Below, piece after piece: positions 63,031 through 64,000 of a stretch of DNA of 64,000 nt. The notes under the pieces were generated by a model, which was not told the origin of the DNA, made no database searches, and worked only from the letters and a program-made list of their open reading frames with translations. Each line of letters starts with the position of its first letter. Position 1 is the stretch's first letter. Source of the DNA: an uncultured Clostridia bacterium (GTDB lineage: Bacteria; Bacillota; Clostridia; HGM11514); contig CAKSKB010000010.1 in the NCBI GenBank assembly GCA_934464705.1, positions 1 through 64,000 of the forward strand, written 5' to 3'. The translations under genes were made by a program, and so were the position numbers.

Positions 63031-64000
63031 TCAATATGTTCCTTCAAGGTTTACCGCTGCGGATTCCTTCGGAGCATTCTTTTTAGCCTTTGAATGTCTT
63101 ACCTTTTCCTGAAGCTTCGAATAGAATTTATCGTGCGGGAAGTTATTAACATCCACCATTTCGCCCGTCCAGGAGGAATAGTGAATGGAGTTTGAAATCG
63201 TAAGACCCTTTATACCTTCATATCCGGGTGCAAGAAGTTCCTTCTTTTCGCCGTTGAGAACCTTAACAAAGTCCTTAAGTATACCTACATGCTGCTCGCC
63301 CCACGAAGAAGAAAGCGGAATTTCGCATTTCCATACTTCGGGCGTACCGAACGGTGTTTTATTTGTTTTATTAAATTCTCTTTCGGAAATAACATTGCGG
63401 TTGAATATAAGTTTGCCGTCTTCGTAAACAAGCTTACCCATGTCGCAGGCAACCTCCAGGCGGTTGGTTCCAGGAGCCTCGCCCGTCGATGTGATATATG
63501 TACCGGTTGTACCGTTAGCGTACTCCATGTAAGCCGTAACATCGTCTTCAACTTCTATGTCATAATACTTTCCGTAGCCGCAGTGAGCCATTATTTTGTC
63601 CGGCATACCGAACATCCACTGCCAGAGGTCAAGCTGATGCGGATTCTGATTTATAAGCGTTCCGCCGCCTTCAGTTGCCCATGTGGATCTCCATGCGGCG
63701 CTGTCATGATACGCCTGCGGACGGTACCAATTTGTGATAATCCAGGAAATTCTCTTTATGTGACCGAGGCTTCCGTTTTCAACGAGTTCCTTGATTTTCT
63801 GGAACTGCGGATTTGTCCTCTGATTATACATAATTCCGAACAGTTTACCGGATTTTTTTGCAGCTTCGTTCATTTCCATAACCTGCTTTGTGTAAACGCC
63901 GGCAGGTTTTTCGGAAATTACATTAAAGCCGTACTCGAAAGCCTTGACTGCAAGCGGCGGATGGTCATAATGCGGAACCGCAATCAGAACGGTGTTTATG
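63031..64000 (-). CDS. Gfo/Idh/MocA-family oxidoreductase (N-terminus beyond the window edge)
   Basis: The open frame runs to the right edge, so the N-terminal part of the nucleotide-binding domain is missing. At the edge the frame reads AVPHYDHPPLAVKAFEYG, then EKPAG, the conserved Lys-containing motif of the family. The C-terminal substrate domain includes GGTLINQNPHQLDLWQWMFG with the catalytic-type His. These enzymes oxidise sugars or inositols with NAD(P). It is upstream in the operon of the isomerase, uxaC and the UxuB-like SDR. Confidence 0.9.
   Translation of the reverse strand, partial: INTVLIAVPHYDHPPLAVKAFEYGFNVISEKPAGVYTKQVMEMNEAAKKSGKLFGIMYNQRTNPQFQKIKELVENGSLGHIKRISWIITNWYRPQAYHDSAAWRSTWATEGGGTLINQNPHQLDLWQWMFGMPDKIMAHCGYGKYYDIEVEDDVTAYMEYANGTTGTYITSTGEAPGTNRLEVACDMGKLVYEDGKLIFNRNVISEREFNKTNKTPFGTPEVWKCEIPLSSSWGEQHVGILKDFVKVLNGEKKELLAPGYEGIKGLTISNSIHYSSWTGEMVDVNNFPHDKFYSKLQEKVRHSKAKKNAPKESAAVNLEGTY

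Noticed and set aside
1..64000. CRISPR array, prophage, integrative element or insertion sequence
   Set aside because: No regularly spaced repeats, transposase, integrase, phage or conjugation genes were seen; the gene mix is chromosomal housekeeping plus glycan use.

Overview
The window looks like chromosomal DNA from a spore-forming, Gram-positive Clostridia-type bacterium that lives on plant and host glycans in a gut-like habitat. The reasons are a spoIIR sporulation gene, lipoproteins and SLH (S-layer) proteins with no outer-membrane genes, consensus sigma-A promoters (TTGACA-17-TATAAT type), strong AGGAGG ribosome sites with frequent TTG and GTG starts, a yybP-ykoY riboswitch and many AraC-type regulators beside sugar genes. 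The genetic code is standard. I see no phage, insertion sequence or CRISPR array.

Layout. 1-9.4 kb: a very large secreted modular beta-helix protein (C-terminus off the left edge) and a second secreted protein. 9.5-13.3 kb: an AraC regulator and a TrkH/TrkA potassium uptake pair. 13.4-18.5 kb: GH2 beta-galactosidase, a divergent AraC regulator and an iron alcohol dehydrogenase. 18.6-26 kb: lipoproteins, an SGNH hydrolase, a YgjV-like membrane protein, GH36 alpha-galactosidase, a DUF11 protein behind a sporulation-type promoter, an SLH protein and two putative independently transcribed structured RNAs. 26.3-32.5 kb: tRNA-Ser(GGA), a uronate operon (discoidin-KduI fusion, KduD, GH88) and a secreted beta-helix protein that may supply its substrate. 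32.6-34 kb: a manganese (yybP-ykoY) riboswitch in front of a lone OadB and a 39-residue OadG-like peptide. 34.3-42.8 kb: a TetR-controlled MMPL transporter / membrane-fusion / SLH operon. 42.8-45.3 kb: a GH129-like hydrolase and a ThuA protein. 45.4-48.5 kb: HD hydrolase, Ogt, the rpsF-ssb-rpsR operon and murI. 48.5-54.3 kb: domain-swapped GH3, an unknown membrane protein, spoIIR, ispE and a small DUF6514-like protein. 54.6-58.9 kb: FeoAB, an FAD oxidoreductase and a PocR-AraC regulator. 58.9-64 kb: a hexuronate operon (Gfo/Idh oxidoreductase, sugar isomerase, UxaC, UxuB-like SDR) and an aldo/keto reductase.

How the genes fit together. Extracellular beta-helix proteins probably cut or bind polysaccharides. 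GH2, GH36, GH3, GH129-like and GH88 enzymes, all apparently without signal peptides, would process imported oligosaccharides. KduI/KduD take unsaturated uronate to 2-keto-3-deoxygluconate, and UxaC plus the SDR take glucuronate towards mannonate. No sugar importer is present.

The least ordinary items are: (1) the Mn2+-riboswitch/OadB/OadG-mini cassette, which has no decarboxylase partner nearby; (2) two unassigned structured RNA candidates with their own promoters; (3) two places where neighbouring genes are fused in frame although the downstream gene keeps its own ribosome site and start; (4) a TetR promoter region in which both divergent -10 boxes share one palindrome; (5) an array of mini-hairpins separated by a constant AATTCAT spacer.
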